This document shows, in pieces, positions 55,153-64,000 of a stretch of DNA of 64,000 nucleotides. A program made the translations under genes and the position numbers. Origin of the DNA: CAYPCH01 sp964409165. GTDB lineage: Bacteria; Bacillota; Clostridia; Acetivibrionales; Acetivibrionaceae. The stretch lies in assembly GCA_964409165.1 (NCBI GenBank), contig CAYPCH010000002.1:21624-85623 (forward strand), in the 5' to 3' direction. The notes beneath the pieces were generated by a model, which was not told where the DNA came from, did no database searches, and worked only from the letters and a program-made list of their open reading frames with translations. How positions within the stretch are numbered: the first letter of the stretch is position 1; the number at the start of each line of letters is the position of its first letter.

Positions 55153-56643
55153 TTAATTTGTTTGCACAGGAAAAACAGTAATTGTGCCAAGTAAATATCT
55201 CTTAAGTATGGCATAGTCTGTAGAGTCAAAATTACCGTCTCCGTTTAAGTCGCATACTTCTACAGGTATATTGCTTATGGTTCCGAGAAGGCATCTTTTC
55301 ATGGTAGAATAATCTGTTGAATTTACCATCCCATCTCCATTCAAATCCCCATAAATAATATTGGAAGTTGGTGTGGGTGTGGGGGCACTGCCCAAATCAG
55401 CAACAAAAGTGGTTGTACTCTGTGCTGGAAGTGTGGCTGTAAAAGAATCACTTGTTACATTAATAGGAGTTCCGGCTGATAAGTTGCTACTAGCTGTAGT
55501 TACCCACGAGGATACTTTTGATGGTTTTTCATTCTGTATACTAAATTTAAGTGTTACAGCAGAATTGCTTTTGTTGATTGCAACAACAGTAGCTTTGTTA
55601 TCGCCTTTATAGGCAGATACGTATACATTTGTGGCCGGGCTCTTTGTAGCATCAACTCTTACATAACCGGGACGAACGTATTTCGAAAAATGCGCCATCA
55701 TGGCACCACGTTTACTTATAGTACCATCATCCTTCATAGGACCGTAATATCTGCGAATGTACCACCATACATAGGCCTGAAAGTCAGCTTCTACCATGGA
55801 ATTGTGCATATGAATTGCTGTTTCCAATGCCTCAGGCCACGTATCAGCCTGACTGCTGCTATTAGGATAATACACTTCTGTCATCCACAAATCTTTCCCG
55901 GCACCCTTTTGTTTGAAAAGGGGATATTTGAATTCACTAAGTTGTGTACCATAGAGGTGAACACCAAGGATATCCATATTGGCAAGAGCCTTTGGATCGT
56001 TTAAAATAGGATCTGACATATTCTTCCGATACTGAAAAGACTCCGGTGCCATTACTCTGCAATTAATGTCTCCGGCATTATTTTTCATGAAGTTAAGCAT
56101 TTCCTGCGGAGTCCACCATGTCCACTGATCTGCATAATCAGGTTCATTTTGCACAGACATGGCATACAGTTCTACACCGTTTTCCTTCATATATGAAATG
56201 AAATCGTTAAGATGCTGCACATATGCTGCATACTTTTCGGGCTTTAAATGCCTTTGTCCATTAACGTTATGAACCATGTCAGCGGGAGGGTCCCATGGCG
56301 AAGCAAATACTATTGCTCCGTGTTCAATCGCACTTTTTGCAGTCGGCACTTCTAATGGCCATTTACTTTTATCAGGGTCTACATGGACTCTTAATATAGA
56401 AAAGCCTAACTGATTTTCTCCATTACCAAAAGCTGTTTTTCTTTGAGCTTCTGTCAAATCATCAATCCAAACCGGATGATTAATTCCTCCAAAACCGCGG
56501 ATCACTTGCTTTTCTGCTGACAAGTTCACGGTTACATCACTTGCCGCTGAAACTTCATAAGGTGCATTTGTTGCAAACATCATTGTAATGAATATTAACC
56601 CTGCGGCCAATATACTAATTAAATTTTTTAACCTCTTAAACAT
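55153..56643 (-). CDS. GH30-family glycoside hydrolase with C-terminal dockerin
   Basis: A 496-residue cellulosomal enzyme. Signal peptide (cut near EVSAASD), GH30 catalytic region (about 40-420) with acid/base Glu in SVQNEPDYADQWTWW and nucleophile Glu in LWMTEVYYP, plus RGFGGINHPVWIDDLTEAQ at the start and a beta domain. A Pro/Thr linker leads to a type I dockerin with DLNGDGMVNSTD and DLNGDGNFDSTD, both Ser-Thr. The pattern fits subfamily 8 glucuronoxylanases, but xylan versus glucuronoxylan cannot be decided. ATG behind GGAGGG. Confidence 0.9.
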   Translation of the reverse strand: MFKRLKNLISILAAGLIFITMMFATNAPYEVSAASDVTVNLSAEKQVIRGFGGINHPVWIDDLTEAQRKTAFGNGENQLGFSILRVHVDPDKSKWPLEVPTAKSAIEHGAIVFASPWDPPADMVHNVNGQRHLKPEKYAAYVQHLNDFISYMKENGVELYAMSVQNEPDYADQWTWWTPQEMLNFMKNNAGDINCRVMAPESFQYRKNMSDPILNDPKALANMDILGVHLYGTQLSEFKYPLFKQKGAGKDLWMTEVYYPNSSSQADTWPEALETAIHMHNSMVEADFQAYVWWYIRRYYGPMKDDGTISKRGAMMAHFSKYVRPGYVRVDATKSPATNVYVSAYKGDNKATVVAINKSNSAVTLKFSIQNEKPSKVSSWVTTASSNLSAGTPINVTSDSFTATLPAQSTTTFVADLGSAPTPTPTSNIIYGDLNGDGMVNSTDYSTMKRCLLGTISNIPVEVCDLNGDGNFDSTDYAILKRYLLGTITVFPVQTN

Positions 56644-56841
56644 AATTTCCCTCCATTATATGTAATATTTAATAAAACACTATCAAAAATTGCTTTCTTC
56701 TCTTAACGTAAATATAATTCGTGGATATATTCATTTTATGCCGTATTTTAAAATATAGAGTTAATACGGATATTGGGCTCAAACGTTGGTTTTGCTAAAT
56801 TAACGTTGATTTTCATATTGAAGCACGATGTAAAATCTTTA

Positions 56842-57555
56842 TCACACTTTTTTCAGAGAATTCAGCTCATTAGATGTAAGCTTTCTCCACTCGCCTTCAG
56901 ACAAATTCCCCAAGTGGATGTTGCCTATAGATACCCTTTTGAGTGTTATTACAGGATGTCCAATTTTTTCACACATTTTTCTTACCTGTCTGTTTTTGCC
57001 TTCGTGAATTGTAATTTCTACATAAGATGTATTGCCGTCTGATTCGAGAACCTTTATCTTTGCAGGTGAAGTTATGTAATCCTCGATTTCAAGACCTTTT
57101 TCAAATTTTTTAATCTCTTCTTTTAAAACAATGCCTTTAATCCTTGCCCTGTAAACTTTCGCTGTTTCATGCCGGGGGTGCGTAAGCCTGTATGTGAAAT
57201 CGCCATCGTTAGTCAGAATTAAAAGTCCTGATGTATCATAATCCAGTCTCCCTACAGGAAAAATCCTCTCATTTATACCATTAACAAGATCAAGAACAGT
57301 TGCCCTTCCAAATTGGTCTTTAACTGTTGTTACGCATCCAGCAGGTTTGTTCAGCATTATGTAAATTTTGTTTTTTTCAGTCTTTACCAATTTATTATCA
57401 ACTTCAACAATATCCGATTTTCCTACCTTTTGTCCCATTTCAGTTACTGTATCACCGTTCACCCTAACTCTGCCGCTCTTTATGAGCTCTTCTGCTTTCC
57501 TTCTTGAAGCAATTCCACAATCGGCAAGATATTTTTGAAGCCTGACTTGTTCCAT
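56842..57555 (-). CDS. rluB: rRNA pseudouridine synthase, RluB/RsuA family
   Basis: A 237-residue enzyme with an S4 domain (RLQKYLADCGIASRRKAEELIKSGRVRVNG) and the catalytic GRLDYDTSGLLILTNDGDF aspartate. Length and tail favour RluB (23S rRNA position 2605-type) over RsuA. A copy of the dispersed leader repeat lies right at its 3' end. Confidence 0.9.
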   Translation of the reverse strand: MEQVRLQKYLADCGIASRRKAEELIKSGRVRVNGDTVTEMGQKVGKSDIVEVDNKLVKTEKNKIYIMLNKPAGCVTTVKDQFGRATVLDLVNGINERIFPVGRLDYDTSGLLILTNDGDFTYRLTHPRHETAKVYRARIKGIVLKEEIKKFEKGLEIEDYITSPAKIKVLESDGNTSYVEITIHEGKNRQVRKMCEKIGHPVITLKRVSIGNIHLGNLSEGEWRKLTSNELNSLKKV

Positions 57556-57916
57556 ATTTTATACATCAACCTTTAATAATAATAGACTCTCACATCTTAT
57601 TTTACCATATAAATATAAAACATCAAATATAAAACTAACGAAAAATCTCTATACTAAGCTTAGTCCAATCTGATTTTGCATTTATCATCCATTCAATATC
57701 AGTAGAATAGTAGTATATCCTCTTTTCAAGTATTCCATGACATTTTTCTATAGTTTTTAACTTGCTAGCACAAAACAAAATAAGCATTAAGCGAAATTGT
57801 AGCGGAAGTTATATTTCATCTTTCCTAAGAGGATCGAAGTTTTTTTATTTGTAATGATTTTATCTTAAATCTAGTGTAGAATAATATATAAATATTCAGA
57901 CAATATGCCATACACA

Positions 57917-57978
<62 letters not shown>

Positions 57979-58078
57979 NNNNNNNNNNNNNNNNNNNNNN
58001 NNNNNNNNNNNNNNNNNNNNNNNNNNNNNNNNNNNNNNNNNNNNNNNNNNNNNNNNNNNNNNNNNNNNNNNNNNNNNN
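57979..58078. other. Assembly gap (100 N)
   Basis: Exactly 100 N directly abutting the hexanucleotide tract, so the gap is likely due to unresolved repeats. Confidence 0.95.
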
Positions 58079-58196
58079 TGTGTATGAAAAAGATGACGCA
58101 GTAATTAATTACTAACAGATATAAAAAATAGACACTCAAGTATTTTAAGTACTTCTATGTACTAAGTACTTTTGTATGGGTATAGGGGGTATAACT

Positions 58197-59219
58197 ATGG
58201 CAATAACTTTTGATCTCAAAGCTCTATTAGAGATAGTATTTAAGGTAACCAAAAAAAATTCAAAAATTTTAGCTCATCAATATTTATTAAAAGATGTATC
58301 AATTATATCAAAGTGGAGAAATAATGTAGTTCAGCCTGGAGATTATGATATCAGCAAAATTGTGGACTTTGTTGATAACCAGTCCACTTCCTCGCAGAAA
58401 CTGATTATAAGAAGTAATATTGAAGAACTGCTGAAAAAATCTCTTGTAAAAGACAGCTTAAAAGATATTGTTCTGAGCACAAAAGATTTCAATAAATTTT
58501 TGAAAGAAGTATTAATTATTTCAGTTTCAGGGCATGATCAGAATAGTGATATTTATTGCAGTAATAAAGTCTCAAATTCATTGAACACAATAAATATTGG
58601 AAGTAAGATTGCTGAAGATAGTGTTAACAGCTATACAGCTAAGATAGAACTTGATTTAATGCTGCCTGAAGGAAGTGTATTGAACCTTAATAATATACAG
58701 GAAAATACTGATATAGAATTCACAGGCAGATTAAATTTAAGCCCTACGAAAAAATTATTGAAAGTAGCAACTCTTCATAAGCGTAAGGCTATTATGGGAG
58801 GGCTGTTTATCATTTTTATTATTACTTCTGCTACTTTTATTTTTACTACAGGCAATTCAAATGCAAATTCAACATTCCCAAAGGCAGAAAACAATAATAC
58901 TTATTCTACAGCTTTTATTCCGGAACAAAATATCTTAACTGAGGCAGATGAACCTGCGCCTTCTTCCCCATCCCCTACACCTCAGACGGTTATTATACCG
59001 ACATGTTCACCTGAACCTGAGGAACCGGAAAATAAGGCTGCTTCGACTGGAAATACCGAAGAACACAGGACTGGAAATGTAGAAGATCAAAAAAAAGAAA
59101 AAGCAGTCGATACAACTATAATAAATAATAGTTTTAGCAACCTCAATTTTAATATTTCAGGGGAAAATCAAACTATAATTGTTGGTGAAAATAATATAGT
59201 TTCCTGTGAGTCCGAATAA
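58197..59219 (+). CDS. Predicted transmembrane HTH regulator with outer motif
   Basis: A 340-residue protein; the ATG at 58197 follows GGGGGT. Residues 24-46 (LAHQYLLKDVSIISKWRNN) match a Cro/cI-type helix-turn-helix; a possible cytosolic regulatory region continues to about 190. One helix (about 198-216, IMGGLFIIFIITSATFIFTT) crosses the membrane. Outside lies a Pro/Ser/Thr/Glu-rich linker and, at the C-terminus, FNISGENQTIIVGENNIVS (residues 318-336). The same motif occurs in the next two exported proteins. Suggested role: membrane-bound regulator that senses those partners. Confidence 0.6.
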   Translation: MAITFDLKALLEIVFKVTKKNSKILAHQYLLKDVSIISKWRNNVVQPGDYDISKIVDFVDNQSTSSQKLIIRSNIEELLKKSLVKDSLKDIVLSTKDFNKFLKEVLIISVSGHDQNSDIYCSNKVSNSLNTINIGSKIAEDSVNSYTAKIELDLMLPEGSVLNLNNIQENTDIEFTGRLNLSPTKKLLKVATLHKRKAIMGGLFIIFIITSATFIFTTGNSNANSTFPKAENNNTYSTAFIPEQNILTEADEPAPSSPSPTPQTVIIPTCSPEPEEPENKAASTGNTEEHRTGNVEDQKKEKAVDTTIINNSFSNLNFNISGENQTIIVGENNIVSCESE

Positions 59220-59283
59220 TTGTCTTAAAAATACAATGTAAGCTATATTATTCACGAAAATAATTCTAATATAGGTGATGTAA

Positions 59284-60807
59284 ATGAATAAAAATTTGAT
59301 TAATATACTTGTGTTTGTAATCCTCTTTGTGTTCTTTTTGCCTGCTACTGGCACAATGTCGTTTGCCGAAGACACAAGAATAACTGTAAATAGCCTCAAT
59401 ATAAGCAATGCCAGGCCTGAAACCATAAATGGAGTTGTATATATTCCATTAAGAAGTTTTTTTGAGGCTTTAGAATGGAGGGTTGAATGGGAACCCATCT
59501 CAAAGGAGGTCATATGTACCCAAAAAAATGAAGAACTGCGATTTAAAACAGAACGCAATGGAATTGAAATAAATAGAATCGCAAAACTTATGGACGCTCC
59601 TTTAATAAATATAAATAATAGGAGCTATCTGCCTCAGAAATTTGTAACAAAGCAGTTTGGAATAAAAGTCCGATGGAATAAAAAGGACAATATAATTATT
59701 ACATCGGATAATGATACATCCAGTGTTACCGTTAACGGCGGCAACAACATTGTTATAGTTGGAGACTGCATGATTATAAATATATTTGAGCCCTGTAGTA
59801 TAAACACCCTCAATGACATGGTAAGCTATTCGGACAGGCTTCTATCCTCAAACGCCCGGGAAGCACTGAACATTTATAAAGAAATTCTTGAAAATATCTC
59901 AGCGGAAGAGGCGCCGGATATATTTGCCCATGTAATGAATAATTCTGCCAATGCATACAGTAAACTTGCAGAATACGGCAATACAAAAGATAATATTACA
60001 AATGCAATCGAGTGCTACAGTCAAGCTATGCCGTTTTACAAGGATAATAATGATGTGCTTAATTACAGTATATTGTTAAATAATCTTGGTAGCGCTTACA
60101 GGGTTTTAGCTGATATTACAGGAGAAAATACATTTCTTGAAAAGGCCGTTGATAATTACATTGAAGCTTCAGATTTTTACATACAGCCTAAATATCCTTT
60201 GGATTATTCTCTTGTACAATATAATCTGGCCAAGGTCTATTCCGATTTAGGGCAAAAAGACTTGTCCATTGAGTGTTGTCTGAATTCAAAGGTCGGATTG
60301 GAAAAAACTCTATCTCAATTTTCTCTTGAACAGAATCCGTCTTTTTATGCAATGCTACAGTACAACCTAGGTGATATTGAATTTATGATGGAGACATTAG
60401 ATCATGAGAAAAGAAAAGACACAGAATCATTACTACGCTTTAAAGAAGCACAAAAAGTGTGGACAGCTGAAAGCTATCCCTTTAATTATGCCAAGGTCAA
60501 TCAGCAATTTGGATATTCATATACTAAACTATATGAACACTCTGGGGATATTGATTATTTATATAAAGCAAAACAAGTATTTGAGGAGGCTTTGGAATTT
60601 TACACAATAGAACGGTATCCTTTCAAATACGGTGTAATAAATCTGGAATTAGGAAATGTTTATACGCTCCTGTCACAATTGTCCGATAAAGACATGTTCC
60701 TTTCCGAAGCTACATTGTCATTTGAAAACAGCCTGAAGGTTTTCAATTCCGAAGACTATCCAAAGTACTTGAGTCAAACAGCTTCTCAAATTGATAAACT
60801 AAAATAA
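59284..60807 (+). CDS. Exported stalk-domain/TPR protein 1
   Basis: A 507-residue protein: signal peptide (cut near SFAED), a copper amine oxidase-like N-terminal (stalk) domain (about 30-140, NGVVYIPLRSFFEALEWRVEW), the shared motif VTVNGGNNIVIVGDCMIIN (residues 148-166), then about seven TPR-like units of roughly 47 residues (YNLAKVYSDLGQKDLSIEC; KVNQQFGYSYTKLYEHSGD). AGGTGAT precedes the ATG. 64 bases after the HTH gene. Probably a surface scaffold; activity unknown. Confidence 0.78.
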   Translation: MNKNLINILVFVILFVFFLPATGTMSFAEDTRITVNSLNISNARPETINGVVYIPLRSFFEALEWRVEWEPISKEVICTQKNEELRFKTERNGIEINRIAKLMDAPLININNRSYLPQKFVTKQFGIKVRWNKKDNIIITSDNDTSSVTVNGGNNIVIVGDCMIINIFEPCSINTLNDMVSYSDRLLSSNAREALNIYKEILENISAEEAPDIFAHVMNNSANAYSKLAEYGNTKDNITNAIECYSQAMPFYKDNNDVLNYSILLNNLGSAYRVLADITGENTFLEKAVDNYIEASDFYIQPKYPLDYSLVQYNLAKVYSDLGQKDLSIECCLNSKVGLEKTLSQFSLEQNPSFYAMLQYNLGDIEFMMETLDHEKRKDTESLLRFKEAQKVWTAESYPFNYAKVNQQFGYSYTKLYEHSGDIDYLYKAKQVFEEALEFYTIERYPFKYGVINLELGNVYTLLSQLSDKDMFLSEATLSFENSLKVFNSEDYPKYLSQTASQIDKLK

Positions 60808-60830
60808 TATAAAAAAGGAAGATAATATTT

Positions 60831-63080
60831 ATGATGAAGGAAATTAAAAAAATTGCATTATTAATGGTTGGTATATTTGTGTTGAGTTCCCTTATAAATG
60901 TCACAAGGATTGCTGCACAATCGGTAGAGTATAAAGTTAATATCAATGAACAAGCAGTACAGTTTACGATGGCACCTATTATGGAAGACGAAAACTTGCT
61001 GCTTCCAATAAGAGAGCTTTTTGAAATCTTTGGTTATCAGGTTATATGGGATGAAATAGATAAAACTGCACACTGTACGAAAGACAGCAGTAAAGTTACT
61101 GTTAAGCTCAACAGTAAAATTGTAAAAATAAATGATGAAGAAGTAATTCTTCCGGTTCAAACTACAATAAAAGACGGCAGAATATACGCACCCTATGAAT
61201 TAATCCAGCAAGGGTTGGATGTGAAGATATCTCTTGCAGAAAAAGAACAAACAGTATTGATTTCTACAAAAAGCAATTCAACTGTTAACATATCAGGGAA
61301 TGATAATTTCCTTGTTGTAGGAATGAGCAACATTATAAATATCAGCCGAAAATATACTGACGAAAAATCCGCGAAAGAAATTGATAAGGCAGATACTTTA
61401 CTTAACAGCAGAAATTACCTGGGAGCTATAAGAGCTTATGAAATAATTCTGAAAAATATATCAAGTGAGAATAATCCTGAAGAATACATACATACTATGG
61501 CTAATATGGGAACTGCTTATGTAGATTTATCGTGCCTCATTAATAAAGAAGAAAATTTGACTAAAGCAATTTCTGTATTTGAAGAAATACTTCAAAAGAT
61601 TGAGACTGAAAAGTATTCTGCATATCTTGCTGATATATATAAGAACCTGGGAAATGCTTATGCAAATCATGGGAGTATAAGGGACTTGGAAAAAAACATG
61701 TCTAAAGCATTATCGACTTTGGATCAAGCTTTGGACATGTACACTAAGAATAACAATAGCTATGGTTATGCAAATACCCACATTCTTAAGGCATTCTCCC
61801 ATTATATATTGGCTCATTCCAAAGATACTCCTGAAAACCTGAAAGAGGCTTTAAAATCCTGTGAAGAAGCTTTAAATTTATTAAGCGGTGAGGAAAATCC
61901 AAAAGAATATGCAGATGCAAAAGAAGTCCAAGCACTAGTTTATATGCGAATTTTCAGCAGTTCAAACAACATTACTGATCTGGAGTTGTCTCTTAAAGCT
62001 CTTAATGACGCATTGGTATTTATTTCATCGGAAGAAGACCCTGTTAAATATGTGCGTATTCAATGCTATTTAGGGCATGTATACGAATACTATATGACTA
62101 TGAAGCCTTCGACAGAGGTTTCAAAATTATGCATTGGTGCTTTTGAAGAAGCTCTTAAGTTTTGCAGTATTGATACAACTCCATCAAACTATGCATATGT
62201 ACATAATCAATTGGCTGTAGTTTATATACAGTTGTCCAGCATTTTAGCCCCGGTTGAAAATATTGAAAAAGCTATCTACTCACTGGGTGAAGCATCAAAA
62301 GTATATACAATTGAACAATACCCACTGTATTATGCAAGTGTTCAATCATATCTGGGGTCTTCATACAGCAAACTTGCAAATTCAAAAGGTGAAAATGAAT
62401 ACAATACAAAAGCAGTTGAAGCATTTCAAAACGCTCTAAGGATTTATACTAAAGAGAGATACCCTGATCATTACGCAAAGACAAATATAGAACTTGGAAA
62501 AACATATAGAGATATCAATACCTCTATAAATATTGTTGAGAATAATGAAAAGGCTGTTAAATGCTTTGATGAGTCCTTAAAAATATATACAATGGAAAAT
62601 GATCCGATTTACTATGCATATGCTAGAACCCATATTGCTTCATCATACACAAAACTAGCAGAACAAAAGGTTTCACCAAAAGAAAATGTAAACAACGCAA
62701 TTGAATCATGCAGTGAAGCATTAAAGGTATTTACTTTCAAGGATTACCCATATTATTATGCACTTAACCAGACCAGTATTGGAAGTGCCTACTCTGTTTT
62801 AGCTGATATTGAAGATAGAAAAGAAAACGTATTAAAAAGTATTGCTGCGTATAAAGAAGCTTTGAAGTATTATAGTTTAGATACAGCAATTGAGTCGTAT
62901 GCTTCTGTTCAGAAAAGGCTTGGAAATTCCTATCTTGTGCTGTCTGAAATATATTATGATGATGAAAGCACAAAACTTTCATCTGCCTGTTTTGATGAGG
63001 CATTGAAGTTTTATACACAAAAGGATTATCCTGAAGTTTATAATGAAATAATAGAAAAAAAGAAGTTGGCAGGACAATAA
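60831..63080 (+). CDS. Exported stalk-domain/TPR protein 2
   Basis: A 749-residue paralogue of the previous protein: signal peptide (cut near RIAAQS), a stalk domain (about 30-145, LLLPIRELFEIFGYQVIWDE), the shared motif VNISGNDNFLVVGMSNIIN (residues 152-170) and eleven or twelve TPR-like units with the consensus YA-x-LG-x-x-Y-x-x-L and YT-x-E-x-YP. It starts 24 bases after the previous gene ends, so they are surely one operon. The TPR part is longer, suggesting duplication and growth. Confidence 0.78.
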   Translation: MMKEIKKIALLMVGIFVLSSLINVTRIAAQSVEYKVNINEQAVQFTMAPIMEDENLLLPIRELFEIFGYQVIWDEIDKTAHCTKDSSKVTVKLNSKIVKINDEEVILPVQTTIKDGRIYAPYELIQQGLDVKISLAEKEQTVLISTKSNSTVNISGNDNFLVVGMSNIINISRKYTDEKSAKEIDKADTLLNSRNYLGAIRAYEIILKNISSENNPEEYIHTMANMGTAYVDLSCLINKEENLTKAISVFEEILQKIETEKYSAYLADIYKNLGNAYANHGSIRDLEKNMSKALSTLDQALDMYTKNNNSYGYANTHILKAFSHYILAHSKDTPENLKEALKSCEEALNLLSGEENPKEYADAKEVQALVYMRIFSSSNNITDLELSLKALNDALVFISSEEDPVKYVRIQCYLGHVYEYYMTMKPSTEVSKLCIGAFEEALKFCSIDTTPSNYAYVHNQLAVVYIQLSSILAPVENIEKAIYSLGEASKVYTIEQYPLYYASVQSYLGSSYSKLANSKGENEYNTKAVEAFQNALRIYTKERYPDHYAKTNIELGKTYRDINTSINIVENNEKAVKCFDESLKIYTMENDPIYYAYARTHIASSYTKLAEQKVSPKENVNNAIESCSEALKVFTFKDYPYYYALNQTSIGSAYSVLADIEDRKENVLKSIAAYKEALKYYSLDTAIESYASVQKRLGNSYLVLSEIYYDDESTKLSSACFDEALKFYTQKDYPEVYNEIIEKKKLAGQ

Positions 63081-63150
63081 CCTTTGGCGATGTTCATTAT
63101 GTAATATTTGTGGATATTCAATTTGAATTTATATTTTGTACATAAAGTTC

Positions 63151-63197
63151 ATATTAATCTCGCATAAAATGCCTCTGAATTTATGCGAGATTAATAT
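63151..63197. terminator. Hairpin after the stalk-TPR operon
   Basis: An 18-bp perfect stem ATATTAATCTCGCATAAA/TTTATGCGAGATTAATAT with an 11-base loop. Only a weak T-run follows, so it may be a terminator or a protein site. Confidence 0.55.
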
Positions 63198-63335
63198 TTG
63201 GATAATAAAGTTAACAGAGTAAAAATATGATTTGTAGCTATTGACAATTTATAATATAATATAAGAGCAATCCTTTTAAGGAAGATTTTGTAAGTCTGAT
63301 AAAAATATTTGGCTTACTGTGTTTGGAGGAAGATT

Positions 63336-64000
63336 ATGAGTATACAGAAAAAACGTTTATTTATTCCGATTTTTATAGCCGTTTTGGTGGTCTCAAATGT
63401 ATTAACCCTTTATGTGAGTAACAAAATTCATAATGAAAAAATGTCGCAGGTAACAAGTAGCTTATCACAAGCAAATGAACAATTGCAAATATACAGAGCA
63501 AAAACAGATGAAATGTCTAATGTAATTGAAGAAAATAATTCTGTTAACAACCAGATAGAAAAGTACATAGATTTGCTGAACAAAGACGAGTACAAGCAAG
63601 ATAACAGAAGTTACTATATAAAAGATGATGAAATTTATGCAATGAACGCTGCCGACGGTTCTTACGTTGTTTATGGAGAGCCATCCTCAATTTATAAAGA
63701 CTATAGTGAACTTGTAGACAAGTTTATTAAGCTGTATGATAACACAAAAGCAAAGATAACGGATAAAGACCTTGAAGATGCTGGTTTCAATGCTAATCAT
63801 ATTAATACATATGGTTTTGCACCATTCCTTTCTAAAAGAAGTGAAGCAGAAGTTTTGTGTACGGAATATAAATTGCGAAGATTGAAATTTGCGCTCGCTA
63901 TTGAAAAATACAAAAACAATTTAATAACAGAGGAAGATTTACAAAAGAATAGGAGTGAGGAGAATGAAAAAAACTGTAATTATTACACTTATAATTTTTG
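63336..64000 (+). CDS. Single-pass coiled-coil protein, partial
   Basis: ATG at 63336 follows GGAGG; the frame is open to the window end. The product starts MSIQKKRLFIPIFIAVLVV, a membrane anchor. A coiled-coil-rich stretch follows (about 36-85: SQVTSSLSQANEQLQ, EMSNVIEENNSVNNQIEK), then a mixed domain with YIKDDEIYAMNAADGSYVV. I do not recognise the family. A second gene start overlaps its end. Confidence 0.6.
   Translation, partial: MSIQKKRLFIPIFIAVLVVSNVLTLYVSNKIHNEKMSQVTSSLSQANEQLQIYRAKTDEMSNVIEENNSVNNQIEKYIDLLNKDEYKQDNRSYYIKDDEIYAMNAADGSYVVYGEPSSIYKDYSELVDKFIKLYDNTKAKITDKDLEDAGFNANHINTYGFAPFLSKRSEAEVLCTEYKLRRLKFALAIEKYKNNLITEEDLQKNRSEENEKNCNYYTYNF
63964..64000 (+). CDS. Start of an exported protein gene, partial
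   Basis: ATG at 63964 follows GAGGAG and overlaps the preceding frame. The first residues MKKTVIITLIIF look like a signal peptide. The rest lies outside. Confidence 0.45.
   Translation, partial: MKKTVIITLIIF

Overview
The window is AT-rich DNA from a cellulosome-forming, anaerobic Clostridia-type Firmicute. The evidence is two type I dockerin proteins (a CAP-domain protein and a GH30 xylanase-like enzyme), T-box leaders in front of aroF and tyrS, an ispH-rpsA fusion, an iscR-iscS-iscU-mnmA operon and HutP. The Acetivibrio/Clostridium thermocellum group is the best guess (inference). The sequence is a draft: two 100-N gaps (30280-30379 and 57979-58078) sit in simple repeats, and several genes carry single-base frameshifts, mostly in homopolymers.

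Layout. 1-7.4 kb: end of tlyA, dockerin-CAP protein, tyrosine recombinase, two lipoproteins (one an M15 peptidase) and a membrane-anchored 3D-domain protein. 7.6-11.7 kb: a minus-strand operon of small secreted protein, lipoprotein, two ABC-2-type permeases and an ATPase. 12.2-19.8 kb: a decayed block with a hydrolase fragment, a MacB-like exporter whose fusion protein and permease are both frameshifted at poly-A, and a solute-binding protein gene with two internal stops. 20-30 kb: diguanylate cyclase, T-box-aroF, PilZ protein, aroK-aroC, LCP protein, M18 aminopeptidase and an HD-GYP response regulator. 30-39 kb: PHP phosphatase, T-box-tyrS, the iron-sulfur/thiolation operon, small genes, cheR and ndk. 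39-47 kb: cmk-plsC-ispH/rpsA, aroH, hutP, an anchored hypothetical protein, a BaiN-like flavoprotein and an RpiR regulator. 47-52 kb: a transcarboxylase-type operon with no visible membrane subunit, and a second PilZ protein. 52-57.6 kb: speE-speB-mnmM, the GH30 dockerin enzyme and rluB. 58-64 kb: a plus-strand module of unknown function.

The two most unusual things are these. (1) The 58.2-63.1 kb module has a predicted transmembrane HTH regulator followed by two exported stalk-domain/TPR proteins; all three carry the same ungapped 19-residue motif. (2) A 129-bp palindromic element occurs three times (30581, 45952, 55006), and its copies differ by changes that keep base pairing, which suggests a conserved folded RNA. 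Several shorter dispersed repeats and repeated terminator hairpins also occur.

Working together: four proteins (GGDEF, HD-GYP, two PilZ) belong to c-di-GMP signalling. aroF, aroC, aroK, aroH and tyrS cover aromatic amino acid synthesis and use. iscS/iscU/mnmA and mnmM serve Fe-S assembly and tRNA wobble-uridine modification. speE/speB make polyamines.
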